64,000 nt of DNA from Streptomyces fructofermentans (GCF_014651055.1 NZ_BMWD01000018.1:22155-86154); one strand, 5' to 3'. Positions 42,244 to 51,666 are shown, numbered from the stretch's first letter. A program made the numbers and translations. The notes: generated from the sequence alone by a model not told the origin.

Positions 42244-43179
42244 ATGGCCCAAGCCGCAGCCGTGGCGAAACAGCCCGCGCCACCCCGGCGGCGCCGTGGC
42301 TCGGCAACGCCCCGCAGGCTCCCGTATCTGCTGATCGCCCCGGCGGGACTGCTGATGCTGGGCTTCATCGCCTACCCGGTACTCAGCGTCTTCTACTACA
42401 GCCTCCAGGACTACAACCCCACCAAGCCGTGGCGGAACGGCTTCGCGGGCTTCGGCAACTTCACCCACGCCTTCACCGAGGACCCGCAGTTCTGGGACAC
42501 GCTGGTCTTCAGCGGCAAGTGGGTCGTCGTCGAGGTCGGACTCCAGCTGATGTTCGGCCTGGCGCTCGCACTGATCGTCAACCAGACCTTCGTGGGCCGC
42601 TCGATCGGCCGCGCCCTGGTCTTCTCGCCCTGGGCCGTGTCCGGCGTGCTGACCTCCGCGATCTGGGTCCTGCTCTACAACTCCCAGACGGGCATCAGCC
42701 GTTACCTCGCCGACATGGGCATCGGGGAGTACGGGACGAGCTGGCTCTCCGACACCTCGACCGTCTTCCCGGCGGCCGTGGTCGCCGACCTGTGGCGCGG
42801 AGTGCCGTTCTTCGCGATCCTCATCCTCGCCGACCTCCAGTCCGTCTCGAAGGACCTGTACGAGGCCGCCGAGGTCGACGGGGCGAGCCGCTTCCGGCAG
42901 TTCGTGCACATCACGCTGCCGCACCTCAAGGACGCGATCATCCTGTCCACCTTGCTGCGCGCCGTGTGGGAGTTCAACAACGTCGACCTGCTCTACACCC
43001 TCACCGGCGGCGGACCCGCGGGGGAGACGACGACACTGCCGCTCTACATCGCCAACACCAGCGTCGACGCGCACAACTTCGGCTACGCGTCGGCCCTGAC
43101 CACCGTGGCGTTCGTGATTCTGCTCTTCTGCTCGATCGTCTATCTGCGGCTGAGCAAGTTCGGAGGTGGGGACAAGTGA
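42244..43179 (+). CDS. Carbohydrate ABC transporter permease (MalF type)
   Basis: A 311-residue membrane protein with six helices and the EAA loop DLYEAAEVDGASRFRQFVHI. LYTLTGGGPAGETTTLPLYI is the typical late MalF motif. It overlaps the next permease (GTGA). The binding protein is encoded at 47860, after four enzyme genes, and there is no ATPase gene, implying use of a shared MsiK-type ATPase. By context it imports arabinan-, rhamnogalacturonan- or galacturonate-derived oligomers. Confidence 0.92.
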   Translation: MAQAAAVAKQPAPPRRRRGSATPRRLPYLLIAPAGLLMLGFIAYPVLSVFYYSLQDYNPTKPWRNGFAGFGNFTHAFTEDPQFWDTLVFSGKWVVVEVGLQLMFGLALALIVNQTFVGRSIGRALVFSPWAVSGVLTSAIWVLLYNSQTGISRYLADMGIGEYGTSWLSDTSTVFPAAVVADLWRGVPFFAILILADLQSVSKDLYEAAEVDGASRFRQFVHITLPHLKDAIILSTLLRAVWEFNNVDLLYTLTGGGPAGETTTLPLYIANTSVDAHNFGYASALTTVAFVILLFCSIVYLRLSKFGGGDK

Positions 43180-44078
43180 TCACCAAGGACGTCGAGACCG
43201 TCGCTCCGCCGCCGCCCGCGCCGGTGGCCGACGAGCCACCGCAGCGGCCCGGCAGGCGCCGCCGCGCCTGGGACGAGGCCCCGCGCTGGCAGATCTACCT
43301 CCCGCTCGGCATCTACCTGCTGTTCACGCTCGTCCCCTTCTACTGGATCCTGCTCTTCGCCCTGCGCAAGCCCGGTTCCACCTCGCTCGTGCCGTGGCCG
43401 ATGACCTTCGAGCACTTCGAGAAGGTCTGGAACGAGCGGAGCTTCGGCACCTACTTCGAGAACAGCGTCCTCGTCGGACTCGCCACGCTCCTGATGACGA
43501 CGGTCGTGGCACTCGCCGGCGGCTACGCGCTCGCCCGCTTCGACTTCCGGATCAAGCGCGCCTTCATGCTGGCGCTGCTCTGCTCCCAGTTCGTACCGGG
43601 GGCGCTGCTGCTGGTCCCGCTGTTCCAGATCTTCGCCGAACTCCGGATGATCAACTCGCTGGGCAGCGTCATCATCGCCGAGACGGTGTTCCAGCTGCCG
43701 CTGTCGATGATCCTGATCAGCGGGTTCATCCGGAACGTCCCGTACTCCCTGGAGGAGGCCGCCTGGGTCGACGGCTGCAACCGGTTCAGCGGCTTCCGCG
43801 TCGTGGTGCTGCCCCTGCTGCGGCCCGGCCTGATCGCGGTCGGCTCCTTCGCCTTCGTGCACTCCTGGAACCACTTCCTGTTCGCGCTCATGTTCCTCAG
43901 CAACCAGGACAAGCAGACGATCCCCGTCGGCCTCAACAGCCTGATGAGCGCCGACAGCGTCGACCTCGGCGCGCTCGCCGCGGGAGGCATCATCGCGGCC
44001 GTTCCCGTCGTGATCGTCTTCGCCTTCATCCAGAAGTGGCTGATCACGGGCTTCAGCGCCGGGGCGGTGAAGGGATGA
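43176..44078 (+). CDS. Carbohydrate ABC transporter permease (MalG type)
   Basis: A 300-residue membrane protein with six helices and the EAA motif SLEEAAWVDGCNRFSGFRVV. The start GTG overlaps the previous stop and is preceded by GGAGGTGGGGA. It ends in the ATGA overlap with the oxidoreductase gene. Together with the MalF-type partner it forms the translocation channel of the pectin-locus transporter. Confidence 0.92.
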   Translation: MITKDVETVAPPPPAPVADEPPQRPGRRRRAWDEAPRWQIYLPLGIYLLFTLVPFYWILLFALRKPGSTSLVPWPMTFEHFEKVWNERSFGTYFENSVLVGLATLLMTTVVALAGGYALARFDFRIKRAFMLALLCSQFVPGALLLVPLFQIFAELRMINSLGSVIIAETVFQLPLSMILISGFIRNVPYSLEEAAWVDGCNRFSGFRVVVLPLLRPGLIAVGSFAFVHSWNHFLFALMFLSNQDKQTIPVGLNSLMSADSVDLGALAAGGIIAAVPVVIVFAFIQKWLITGFSAGAVKG

Positions 44079-45241
44079 CCCCACGCGCCCCTCTGCCCGT
44101 CGTGCTCGCCGGCGCCCGCGGCCACGGCCGCTGGCACCTGGAGAACATCCGCCGGCTCCAGGACGGGGGAGTCGTCCGCCTGGCGGGCGTCTGCGAACTC
44201 ACCCCGCTCACCGCCCGGGAACTGCACGCCTTTCCGGCGCCCTCCGAACTCCCCGAGCAGTCCGCCGACTTCGCGGCCCTGCTGCGCTCCACCGGAGCGG
44301 CGGTCGCCGTGATCTGCACACCGATACCCACCCACACGGACCTGGCGCTGACGGCCGCGGCGCAGGGAGTCCACCTGCTGCTGGAGAAACCGCCCGCGCC
44401 GTCGTACGCCGAGTTCCGCCGCATGGCGGACGGCGTCGCCGCGGCCGGGGTGGCCTGCCAGGTCGGCTTCCAGTCGCTGGGCTCCCACGCCGTGCCCGCC
44501 ATCCGCGAGCTGGTCGCGCGGGGTGCGATCGGCGAGGTGTCCGGGATCGGCGGCGCCGGGGCGTGGGCACGCGCCGAGGAGTACTACCGCCGCGCCCCCT
44601 GGGCCGGACGCCGCCGCCTGGACGGGGCCGACGTGGTCGACGGCGCGCTGACCAACCCCCTGGCGCACGCGGTGGCCACGGCCCTCGCGCTCGACGGCGC
44701 CACCCGCGCCGAGGACGTGGCCGGCATCGAGACCGAACTGCTGCGCGCCAACGACATCGAGTCCGACGACACCTCCTGCGTCCGCGTCACCACGGCGTCC
44801 GGCGGACGCGTCACGGTCGCGGCGACCCTGTGCGCCGAGGACCCCGGCGAGCCGTACGTCCTGGTGCACGGCACCAGCGGCCGGATCACCTTCTGGTACA
44901 AGCAGGACCGCGTGCTCGTCCAGCGCTCGGGACACGGCCCCGAGGAGCTGAGCTTCGGCCGGACCGATCTGCTGGAGAACCTGGTCGAGCACCTCGCGGG
45001 CCGCGCCGAGCTGCTCGTCACGCCGGACGGGACGGGTGCGTTCATGCGGGTCGTCGAGGCCGTCCGGCAGGCCCCCGACCCGGTGGCCCTGCCCCGGGAC
45101 GCCTGGTACCGGGTGCCCGGCGAGCACCGCAGGGCCGTGCGCGGTGTCGACGGGCTCGTCGCTGCCGCAGCCGACACCCTCGCCCTCTACTCCGAGCTGG
45201 GCGCCGCATGGGCGCTCCCGAAGGAGGTGACCAGCCGGTGA
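44075..45241 (+). CDS. Gfo/Idh/MocA-family oxidoreductase
   Basis: A 388-residue enzyme with an N-terminal Rossmann domain (VVLAGARGHGRWHLENIRRL, then VAVICTPIPTHTDLA) and the family EKP motif (HLLLEKPPAPSYAEF). The C-terminal alpha/beta domain holds the sugar site (DGADVVDGALTNPLAHAVAT supplies the usual Asp/His). Members oxidise, epimerise or hydrolyse sugars with NAD(P). Coupled by ATGA to the permeases and by GTGA to the PmoA-like gene, it likely acts on an imported sugar; an aldose dehydrogenase making the aldonate for the dehydratase at 40233 is an attractive but unproven role. Confidence 0.87.
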   Translation: MTPRAPLPVVLAGARGHGRWHLENIRRLQDGGVVRLAGVCELTPLTARELHAFPAPSELPEQSADFAALLRSTGAAVAVICTPIPTHTDLALTAAAQGVHLLLEKPPAPSYAEFRRMADGVAAAGVACQVGFQSLGSHAVPAIRELVARGAIGEVSGIGGAGAWARAEEYYRRAPWAGRRRLDGADVVDGALTNPLAHAVATALALDGATRAEDVAGIETELLRANDIESDDTSCVRVTTASGGRVTVAATLCAEDPGEPYVLVHGTSGRITFWYKQDRVLVQRSGHGPEELSFGRTDLLENLVEHLAGRAELLVTPDGTGAFMRVVEAVRQAPDPVALPRDAWYRVPGEHRRAVRGVDGLVAAAADTLALYSELGAAWALPKEVTSR

Positions 45242-46080
45242 ACGCCGAGTCGCTGGTGCTGCGTGTCGCGGGCCGTCCGGTCGGCCGCTACACGGTCCGT
45301 CCCGAGCTGGCGCCGAACCTGGCGCCCCGCCCCTACCTCCACCCCGTCACCACCCTGGCCGGCGCGGCCGTCACCGAACTGAGCCCCGCCGACCACCTCC
45401 ACCACCTCGGCGTCGGTGTCGCCGTTCCCGACGTCGAGGGGCACAACTTCTGGGGCGGCCGCACCTATGTGCGCGACCGGGGCCCGACCGAGCTGGCCAA
45501 CCACGGTGCCCAGCGGCACGCCGCGTTCCAACTGCGGGACCCCGACGGCTTCGTGGAGGAGCTGCGCTGGGTGGCCGCGGGCCGCGAACTGCTGAGGGAG
45601 CGGCGGACCGTGTCCGCGACCGGACTCGGCGACACCGCGTGGGCGCTGGACTTCACCTTCTCGCTCACCAACACCACCCCGGAGGAGCTGTCCATCGGCA
45701 GCCCCGCGACGAACGGGCGCCCCGGCGCGGCCTACGGAGGGTTCTTCTGGCGGGCCCGCAAGGAGGCCGGGGCCCCCGAGGTGTTCACCGCCGGCAGCGA
45801 GGGCGAGGACGCGGTGCACGGCACGCGCGCCGACTGGGTCGCGCTCGCGGGCGCCGACTGGACGCTGGTGTTCGCCGGGGCCACCGAAGCCACGCGCCGC
45901 GACCCGTGGTTCGTGCGCACCGCCGAGTACCCGGGCGTCGGCTCCTCCCTCGCCCACACCGAGCGGCTGCCGATCCCGTCCGGCGGGACCACGGTCCGCC
46001 GGGTGGTCACCGTGGTCGCCGACGGCCGTCTCGGCCGTGACGAGGCGGCGGCCCTGGTCCGCAAGGCGGTGAGCCCGTGA
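45238..46080 (+). CDS. PmoA-family (PF14100-type) protein
   Basis: A 280-residue soluble protein matching the so-called methane oxygenase PmoA family: RPYLHPVTTLAGAAVTELSP, DHLHHLGVGVAVPDVEGHNF and SPATNGRPGAAYGGFFWRAR. It is unrelated to the membrane PmoA of methanotrophs. Members regularly sit beside Gfo/Idh/MocA enzymes in sugar operons, and their function is unknown. The His-His-rich DHLHHLG motif and late Asp/Arg residues could be catalytic or metal-binding. GTGA overlaps at both ends fix it inside the operon. Confidence 0.85.
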   Translation: MNAESLVLRVAGRPVGRYTVRPELAPNLAPRPYLHPVTTLAGAAVTELSPADHLHHLGVGVAVPDVEGHNFWGGRTYVRDRGPTELANHGAQRHAAFQLRDPDGFVEELRWVAAGRELLRERRTVSATGLGDTAWALDFTFSLTNTTPEELSIGSPATNGRPGAAYGGFFWRARKEAGAPEVFTAGSEGEDAVHGTRADWVALAGADWTLVFAGATEATRRDPWFVRTAEYPGVGSSLAHTERLPIPSGGTTVRRVVTVVADGRLGRDEAAALVRKAVSP

Positions 46081-47687
46081 GCACGCCCCTGCGCACCGGT
46101 CCCGCGGGCTCCCCGGACCGCCTCCCGTTCGGCGCCGACCTCGGCGACGGCACGTACCGCAATCCGGTCCTGAACGCGGACTGGTCCGACCCCGACCTCG
46201 TCCGCGTCGGCGACGACTTCTACCTGACCGCGTCCAGTTTCGGCCGTGTCCCCGGCCTGCCCCTGCTGCACTCGCGCGACCTGGTCAACTGGACGCTCGT
46301 CGGCCACGCGCTGCAACGCCTGGAGCCCGCCGCCGAGTTCGCGGTCCCCCGGCACGACTGCGGGGTCTGGGCGCCCTCGCTGCGCCGGCACGACGAACGC
46401 TTCTGGATCTTCTGGGGCGACCCGGACCACGGCGTCTTCCAGGTCAACGCCCCCGAGATCCGGGGCCCCTGGACCCGCCCGCTCCTCATCAAGGCGGGCA
46501 AGGGGCTCATCGACGCCTGTCCGCTGTGGGACGAGGAGACCGGCGAGGCGTACCTCGTGCACGCCTGGGCGCGGTCGCGCTCCGGGGTCAAGAACCGGCT
46601 CACCGGCCACCGGATGCGCCCCGACGCCACGGGCCTGCTCGACGAGGGCGAGGTGATCGTCGACGGCGACCGCATCCCGGGCTGGTTCACACTCGAAGGG
46701 CCGAAGCTGTACCGGCACGGCGGCTGGTTCTGGATCTTCGCCCCGGCCGGCGGCGTCGCGACCGGCTGGCAGGGCGCCTTCCGCTCGCGCGACTTCTTCG
46801 GTCCGTACGAGGAGCGGGTCGTCCTGGAGCAGGGCGACACGGAGGTCAACGGGCCCCACCAGGGCGGCTGGGTGAGCACGCCGTCCGGCGAGCACTGGTT
46901 CGCGCACTTCCAGGAGCGGGGCGCGTACGGGCGGGTCGTCCACCTCCAGCCGATGAGCTGGGCCGCGGACGGCTGGCCCGTGCTGGGCGACCGGGGCACG
47001 CCCGTCGCCGTGCACGCGAAACCCGAGCTGCCGCGGCAGCCGGCGTCCGTGCCCGCCACCGACGACGACTTCCCCGGCGGACGGTTCGGCCGGCAGTGGC
47101 AGTGGACCGCCAACCCCCGTGACGGGTGGGCGACCCAGCACTCCGGCGACGGGCTGCGGCTGGCCTGTGTCCGCAGCGCCGTCGCGCACGACCTGCGCAA
47201 GGTGCCGCACGTGCTGACCCAGCGGCTGCCGGGCAGCCCCTGCGTGGTCGAGGTCGAACTGCGGCTGGACGCCGAGGAGCCGGGGGCGCGGGCCGGGCTC
47301 GCGGTCCTGGGTGACGCGTTCTGCTGGATCGGACTCGAACGCGGCGCGGACGGGACGGTCCACCTCGTGCACCGGTTCGCCGAGCCCGTGGCGGACCGGG
47401 AGCGGGACGCGGCGCATCCGCGGACGGTCCCCGACGGGCGGGTGCGGCTGCGGGTCGAGATCGGGTCCGGGGCGCGCTGCCGCTTCTCGTACGAGGTGCC
47501 GGCCGGCCCGCGGGCGCCCGGTTCCGCGGCCGGCAGCGGCCCGCGGCCCTCCGGCCGGGAGTTCACGGCCACCCCGTGGCGCTGGGTCGGTGCTCTGCTC
47601 GGCCTCTTCGCCCTCGCGCCGGGCGGCGCGGGCCACGCGGGGTCGGCCACGTTCACGCAGTTCCGCATCACCGAGCCCGGCGACTGA
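46077..47687 (+). CDS. Cytoplasmic glycoside hydrolase family 43 enzyme
   Basis: A 536-residue two-domain enzyme without a signal peptide. The five-bladed propeller (about 25-320) has the GH43 triad: base Asp 38 in NADWSDPDLV, modulator Asp 146 in GLIDACPLWD and acid Glu 207 in FTLEGPKLY. The C-terminal part (about 330-536) is the concanavalin-like beta-sandwich found in many beta-xylosidase/arabinofuranosidase GH43s. It should remove xylose, arabinose or galactose from imported oligomers. Overlaps place it as the last gene of the 42244-47687 block. The sub-specificity cannot be read from sequence alone. Confidence 0.88.
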   Translation: MSTPLRTGPAGSPDRLPFGADLGDGTYRNPVLNADWSDPDLVRVGDDFYLTASSFGRVPGLPLLHSRDLVNWTLVGHALQRLEPAAEFAVPRHDCGVWAPSLRRHDERFWIFWGDPDHGVFQVNAPEIRGPWTRPLLIKAGKGLIDACPLWDEETGEAYLVHAWARSRSGVKNRLTGHRMRPDATGLLDEGEVIVDGDRIPGWFTLEGPKLYRHGGWFWIFAPAGGVATGWQGAFRSRDFFGPYEERVVLEQGDTEVNGPHQGGWVSTPSGEHWFAHFQERGAYGRVVHLQPMSWAADGWPVLGDRGTPVAVHAKPELPRQPASVPATDDDFPGGRFGRQWQWTANPRDGWATQHSGDGLRLACVRSAVAHDLRKVPHVLTQRLPGSPCVVEVELRLDAEEPGARAGLAVLGDAFCWIGLERGADGTVHLVHRFAEPVADRERDAAHPRTVPDGRVRLRVEIGSGARCRFSYEVPAGPRAPGSAAGSGPRPSGREFTATPWRWVGALLGLFALAPGGAGHAGSATFTQFRITEPGD

Positions 47688-47737
47688 AGCCACCCCACTC
47701 GTACGCCTGTTGGGAGCCGCAATGACGCACCTCCGTA

Positions 47738-47749
47738 GCAAGCGCTTGC
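47738..47749. promoter_or_regulatory. Perfect 12-bp palindrome, probable LacI-type operator
   Basis: GCAAGCGCTTGC has the central CG pair typical of LacI/CebR-type sites. It lies about 110 bases before the binding-protein gene and matches the imperfect site at 42071-42084. No LacI regulator is encoded in the window. Confidence 0.65.
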
Positions 47750-47859
47750 CGACCGGTGGCCCGCCGGCGCCGGCACCCGGGCTCCGCACGCCCGCCCCAG
47801 ACCCCCACAACTCCACAGCGGCACAACCCTCGTTGAATCCAGAAGAAGAGAGCCGACCA

Positions 47860-49221
47860 ATGAAGATCAGCATTCACCGGAGCAGCAGAGGCGGGCGTCG
47901 CCCGGCCGCCGTCGTCGCCCTGAGCGCCGTGCTCGCGCTGACCGCCACCGCCTGCGGTGACGACGGCAGCGGAGCAGCGGGTGACAAGGGGGCCGACGGC
48001 AGCGGCAAGGGCAAGATCGTCTTCTGGGACAACAACGGCGGTGTCCGCACCGACATCTGGAAGGAGATCATCGCCGACTTCGAGAAGGCCAACCCCGACA
48101 TCGACGTGCAGTACGTCGGGATCGCCGCCACGGAGTACCAGTCGAAGGTCGACACCGCCCTCCAGGGCGGCGGCCTGCCGGACGTCGGCGGGGTCGGCGC
48201 GGCCATGCTCGCCGGGTTCGCCGCGCAGAACGCGCTGGAGCCGCTCGACGACCGCCTCGGCAAGTCCTCGCTGAACGACAGGCTCAACAAGGACATGGTG
48301 GCCTCGCTGCGGGCCGCGGGCGGCGGTGACGAGAAGCTCTACTCGATCCCCACCTCGGCCAACAACGGTGTCCTCTACTACCGGACCGACCTGTTCAAGA
48401 AGGCCGGCCTGGCCGAGCCGACGACCTGGGACGCGTTCTACAAGGCCGCGGACAAGCTCACCGACAAGGACAAGAACGCGTTCGGGTACACCATCCGCGG
48501 CGGAGCCGGCTCCATCGCCCAGGCCCTGGACGCCATGTACGGGCAGTCCGGCATCACCTCCTTCTGGGACGCCTCCGGCGAGCGGACCACGGTCGACGAC
48601 CCGAAGAACGTGGCGGCCCTGGAGAAGTACGTGGGCCTCTACAAGAAGGTCACCCCGGCAGCCGACCTCAACAACGACTTCACCAAGATGGTCGCCCAGT
48701 GGGACTCCGGCACCATCGGCATGCTCAACCACAACCTGGGCTCCTACCAGGACCACGTGAAGGCGTTCGGCACCGACAAGTTCCGCGGCATCCCGCAGCC
48801 CGCCGGTCCCGGGGGCAAGCGGGTGCAGGTCTCCAACCCCGTCGACGGCCTGGGCCTGTTCAAGAGCTCCAAGAACAAGGCCGCCGCCTGGAAGTTCATC
48901 GAGTTCGCCACCTCCAAGGAGCAGAACTCGAAGTTCAACCGGTCCGCGGGCCAGGTCCCGTCGAACACGGACGCGGCGGGCGACTCCTGGGTGTCCGAGG
49001 CCGAGCCGACGAAGCTCGCCGCCCAGGCGCTCACCGACGGCTCCACCACCATCGTGCAGCTGCCGTACTACCTGCCCGACTGGAACACCATCTCCAAGAC
49101 GGACAACGAGCCCGCGTTCCAGAAGGTCATGAACGGCTCGATGAGCGCGAAGGACTTCCTGGGCACCCTGGCCGAGCAGCTCGACACCGCCCAGAAGGAG
49201 TGGAACGAGCAGAAGGGCTGA
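47860..49221 (+). CDS. Extracellular sugar-binding lipoprotein of the pectin locus
   Basis: A 453-residue family-1 solute-binding protein. The signal peptide ends in lipobox LTATAC (Cys 32), followed by a Gly/Asp/Lys linker and the mature domain (GKIVFWDNNGGVRTDIWKEI, TEYQSKVDTALQGGGLPDV, SIPTSANNGVLYYRTDLFKK). AGAAGAAGAG lies upstream of the ATG. It sits behind its own operator (47738), which fits the high expression binding proteins need, and ends at a double hairpin. It should deliver sugar to the permeases at 42244 and 43176. Confidence 0.92.
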   Translation: MKISIHRSSRGGRRPAAVVALSAVLALTATACGDDGSGAAGDKGADGSGKGKIVFWDNNGGVRTDIWKEIIADFEKANPDIDVQYVGIAATEYQSKVDTALQGGGLPDVGGVGAAMLAGFAAQNALEPLDDRLGKSSLNDRLNKDMVASLRAAGGGDEKLYSIPTSANNGVLYYRTDLFKKAGLAEPTTWDAFYKAADKLTDKDKNAFGYTIRGGAGSIAQALDAMYGQSGITSFWDASGERTTVDDPKNVAALEKYVGLYKKVTPAADLNNDFTKMVAQWDSGTIGMLNHNLGSYQDHVKAFGTDKFRGIPQPAGPGGKRVQVSNPVDGLGLFKSSKNKAAAWKFIEFATSKEQNSKFNRSAGQVPSNTDAAGDSWVSEAEPTKLAAQALTDGSTTIVQLPYYLPDWNTISKTDNEPAFQKVMNGSMSAKDFLGTLAEQLDTAQKEWNEQKG

Positions 49222-49227
49222 CACCCG

Positions 49228-49300
49228 GCCGGACGTCCCGTCCGGCGCACCCGGTGCTCCACCCGGTCCGCCCGGCCCTCCGTCGGAGGCGCGGGCGGAC
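49228..49300 (+). terminator. Double terminator after the binding-protein gene
   Basis: First an 8-bp stem (49228-49235 with 49239-49246, 3-base loop). Then a nested hairpin, with outer GTCCGCCC (49266-49273) to GGGCGGAC (49293-49300) and inner CCTCC to GGAGG. Confidence 0.7.
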
Positions 49301-49432
49301 CGCGGGGCCGGTCCGGTGACCCCTCACGAGGTCCGCCGCCCCGCGACGCACGGTACGGACTCCGCGGCCCCGTCCGGCACCCGCACGGACGGGCCCGGGG
49401 GCACCCCATTCCCCGCACGGAAAGGCACCGCC

Positions 49433-50233
49433 GTGTCACTCACCCGCAGACAGGCCACCACCGCGGCCCTGGCGGCCGTACCGCTCGCCGTCGCGGCGAC
49501 GGGGCCCGCGTCGGCCGCGCCGCGCACGCGCCCGCGAAGACGCACCCTGTACATCGCCGGAGACTCCACCGCCGCCCGGAAGTACGCCGACGCCGCACCC
49601 GAGACCGGCTGGGGGACGGCCCTGCCGTTCTTCGTCCACGAACGTCTCGACGTCGTCAACCACGCTGTGAACGGCCGGAGTTCGAAGAGCTTCGTGGACG
49701 AGGGGCGCCTCGACGCGATCCTCGCCGTGATCCGGCCGGGCGACCTCCTGCTCGTCCAGTTCGGGCACAACGACTCCAAGTCCGCGGACCCCACGCGCCA
49801 CACCGAACCGTGGACGACGTACCAGGACCACCTCCGCCAGTACGTCGACGGCGCCCGCGGCCACGGTGCGCGGCCCGTGCTCGCGACCCCCGTGGAACGC
49901 CGCAGGTTCGACGCCGACGGAGTCGCCGTGGCCACCCACGGCGAGTACCCGGCGGCGATGCGGGCCCTCGCCGCGGAGGAGGGGGTCGCGCTGCTCGACG
50001 TCCAGGCGCTGTCGATCGCGCTCTGGCAGCGGCTCGGCGCCGAGGAGACCAAGAAGTACTTCAACTGGACCCCGGCCGAGCAGGACAACACCCACTTCAA
50101 CCCGCCGGGCGCCGTCGCCGTGGCCCGGCTGGTGGCGCGGGAGTCGCGGCGCCGCCGGGTGCTGGCCCCGCGTGACGTGCGGCGCCTGGACGACCCGGTG
50201 CCGGAGTCCTGGATCACCTGGCCGCCCGCGTAG
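49433..50233 (+). CDS. Tat-exported rhamnogalacturonan acetylesterase (SGNH, CE12-like)
   Basis: A 266-residue esterase. A twin-arginine signal (SLTRRQATT) with cleavage near ASAAP (about 30) precedes the SGNH blocks: GDST with nucleophile Ser 45, NHAVNGRSSKSF (block II Gly), FGHND (block III Asn), and DNTH with Asp 218 and His 221. It would remove acetyl groups from rhamnogalacturonan I, exposing the backbone. The GTG start lies behind GGAAAGG. It opens the secreted-enzyme group that continues with pectate lyase and pectinesterase. Confidence 0.88.
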   Translation: MSLTRRQATTAALAAVPLAVAATGPASAAPRTRPRRRTLYIAGDSTAARKYADAAPETGWGTALPFFVHERLDVVNHAVNGRSSKSFVDEGRLDAILAVIRPGDLLLVQFGHNDSKSADPTRHTEPWTTYQDHLRQYVDGARGHGARPVLATPVERRRFDADGVAVATHGEYPAAMRALAAEEGVALLDVQALSIALWQRLGAEETKKYFNWTPAEQDNTHFNPPGAVAVARLVARESRRRRVLAPRDVRRLDDPVPESWITWPPA

Positions 50234-50349
50234 CCGCCCCGGCCCGCGCCCCGGCCGGCCCGCGGCCGCCGGGTCCCGCCGCCGTCCGCGCAGTTCCCCG
50301 CGCCCACGAGGGCGCGCCACCCGTCCCGTCCGAAAGGAACCCGCACACC

Positions 50350-51666
50350 ATGCGTACGCATACCTGGCATGCACATGCCCTCACTGCCACGTCCCTGGCC
50401 GGCTGCACGGCCCTCGTCCTGTGCTCCGCCGTCACCGCGGCCCAGGCCCACGGCCGCGACCCCGGGCGCCAGACCCTCGCCGCGCACGACGGCTGGGCCT
50501 CGCAGGGCACCGGCACCACGGGCGGCGCCGCCGCCGACGCCGCGCACGTCACCACCGTCACCACCTGGGCCGGGTTCAAGGCCGCGCTCCGGGCGGGCGG
50601 CGACGCGCCGAAGATCGTCAAGGTCAAGGGCGTCATCGACCCGGTCGCCGAGGGCTGCGCCGCCTTCGCCGCGGACGGCTACGACTTCGGCGCCTACCTG
50701 GAGAAGTACGCGCCGGAGAACTGGGGCCTCGACACCGACCTCTCCACCGAGCCCGCCGACAGCCCGGAGGGACTGCGCGCGGCCTCCGCCGCCCGCCAGA
50801 ACGAGGCCATCAAGGTCGACGTGCCCGCCAACACCACCGTCATCGGTGTCGGCCGCGGCGCCGCGATCAGGGGCGGCAGCCTCCAGATCAAGGGCGTCGA
50901 CAACGTCATCCTGCGCAACCTCACCATCGAGGCCCCGCTCGACTGCTACCCGCAGTGGGACCCGACGGACGGCGCCACCGGAGCCTGGAACTCCGAGTAC
51001 GACGCGGTGGTCGTGTACGGCTCGACGCACGTGTGGGTGGACCACAACACCCTGACCGACGGGCGCCACCCGGACAGCACGCTGCCGACGTACTTCGGCG
51101 AGAAGTACCAGCAGCACGACGGACTGCTCGACATCGTGCGCGGCGCGGACCACGTCACCGCGTCCTGGAACTCGTTCGAGAACCACGACAAGACGATCCT
51201 GATCGGCAACAGCGACAGCGCGGGCGCCACCGACGCGGGCAGGCTCAAGGTGACCCTGCACCACAACCGCTTCGAGAGCGTGGTGGAGCGCGCCCCGCGC
51301 GTCCGCTTCGGCCAGGTCGACGCGTACAACAACCACTACGTGGTCACCGAGGGGGAGCCGTACGGCTACTCCTTCGGCGTCGGCGCCTCCTCGCAGCTCC
51401 ACGCGGAGAAGAACGCCTTCTCCCTGCCGGACACGGTCAGCCCGGCGAAGATCCTCAAGAAGTGGAGCGAGGCACCGCTCACCGCCGAGCACAACTACGT
51501 CAACGGCCGGGCGACCGACCTGATCGCCGTCCACAACGCGGAGATCCCGGCCGAGACCCTTCAGCGGGGCGCCGGCTGGACGCCGTCCCTGCGCACCCGG
51601 GTCGACCCGCCGCGGGCCGTCCCCGGCATCGTCGCCCGCGGCGCCGGCGCCGGAAAGGTCCGCTGA
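50350..51666 (+). CDS. Secreted pectate lyase (polysaccharide lyase family 1)
   Basis: A 438-residue exported enzyme. The signal peptide ends near AAQAHG. The right-handed beta-helix carries the PL1 landmarks VWVDHNTLTDGRHPD (Ca-binding Asp residues), LLDIVRGADHVTASWNSF, and VTLHHNRFESVVERAPRVRF with the catalytic Arg. It cleaves polygalacturonate by Ca-dependent beta-elimination. Upstream of the beta-helix is an unusual insertion containing GCAAFAADGYDFGAYLEKYA. The pectinesterase gene starts two bases after its stop, so de-esterification and cleavage are co-expressed. Confidence 0.92.
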   Translation: MRTHTWHAHALTATSLAGCTALVLCSAVTAAQAHGRDPGRQTLAAHDGWASQGTGTTGGAAADAAHVTTVTTWAGFKAALRAGGDAPKIVKVKGVIDPVAEGCAAFAADGYDFGAYLEKYAPENWGLDTDLSTEPADSPEGLRAASAARQNEAIKVDVPANTTVIGVGRGAAIRGGSLQIKGVDNVILRNLTIEAPLDCYPQWDPTDGATGAWNSEYDAVVVYGSTHVWVDHNTLTDGRHPDSTLPTYFGEKYQQHDGLLDIVRGADHVTASWNSFENHDKTILIGNSDSAGATDAGRLKVTLHHNRFESVVERAPRVRFGQVDAYNNHYVVTEGEPYGYSFGVGASSQLHAEKNAFSLPDTVSPAKILKKWSEAPLTAEHNYVNGRATDLIAVHNAEIPAETLQRGAGWTPSLRTRVDPPRAVPGIVARGAGAGKVR

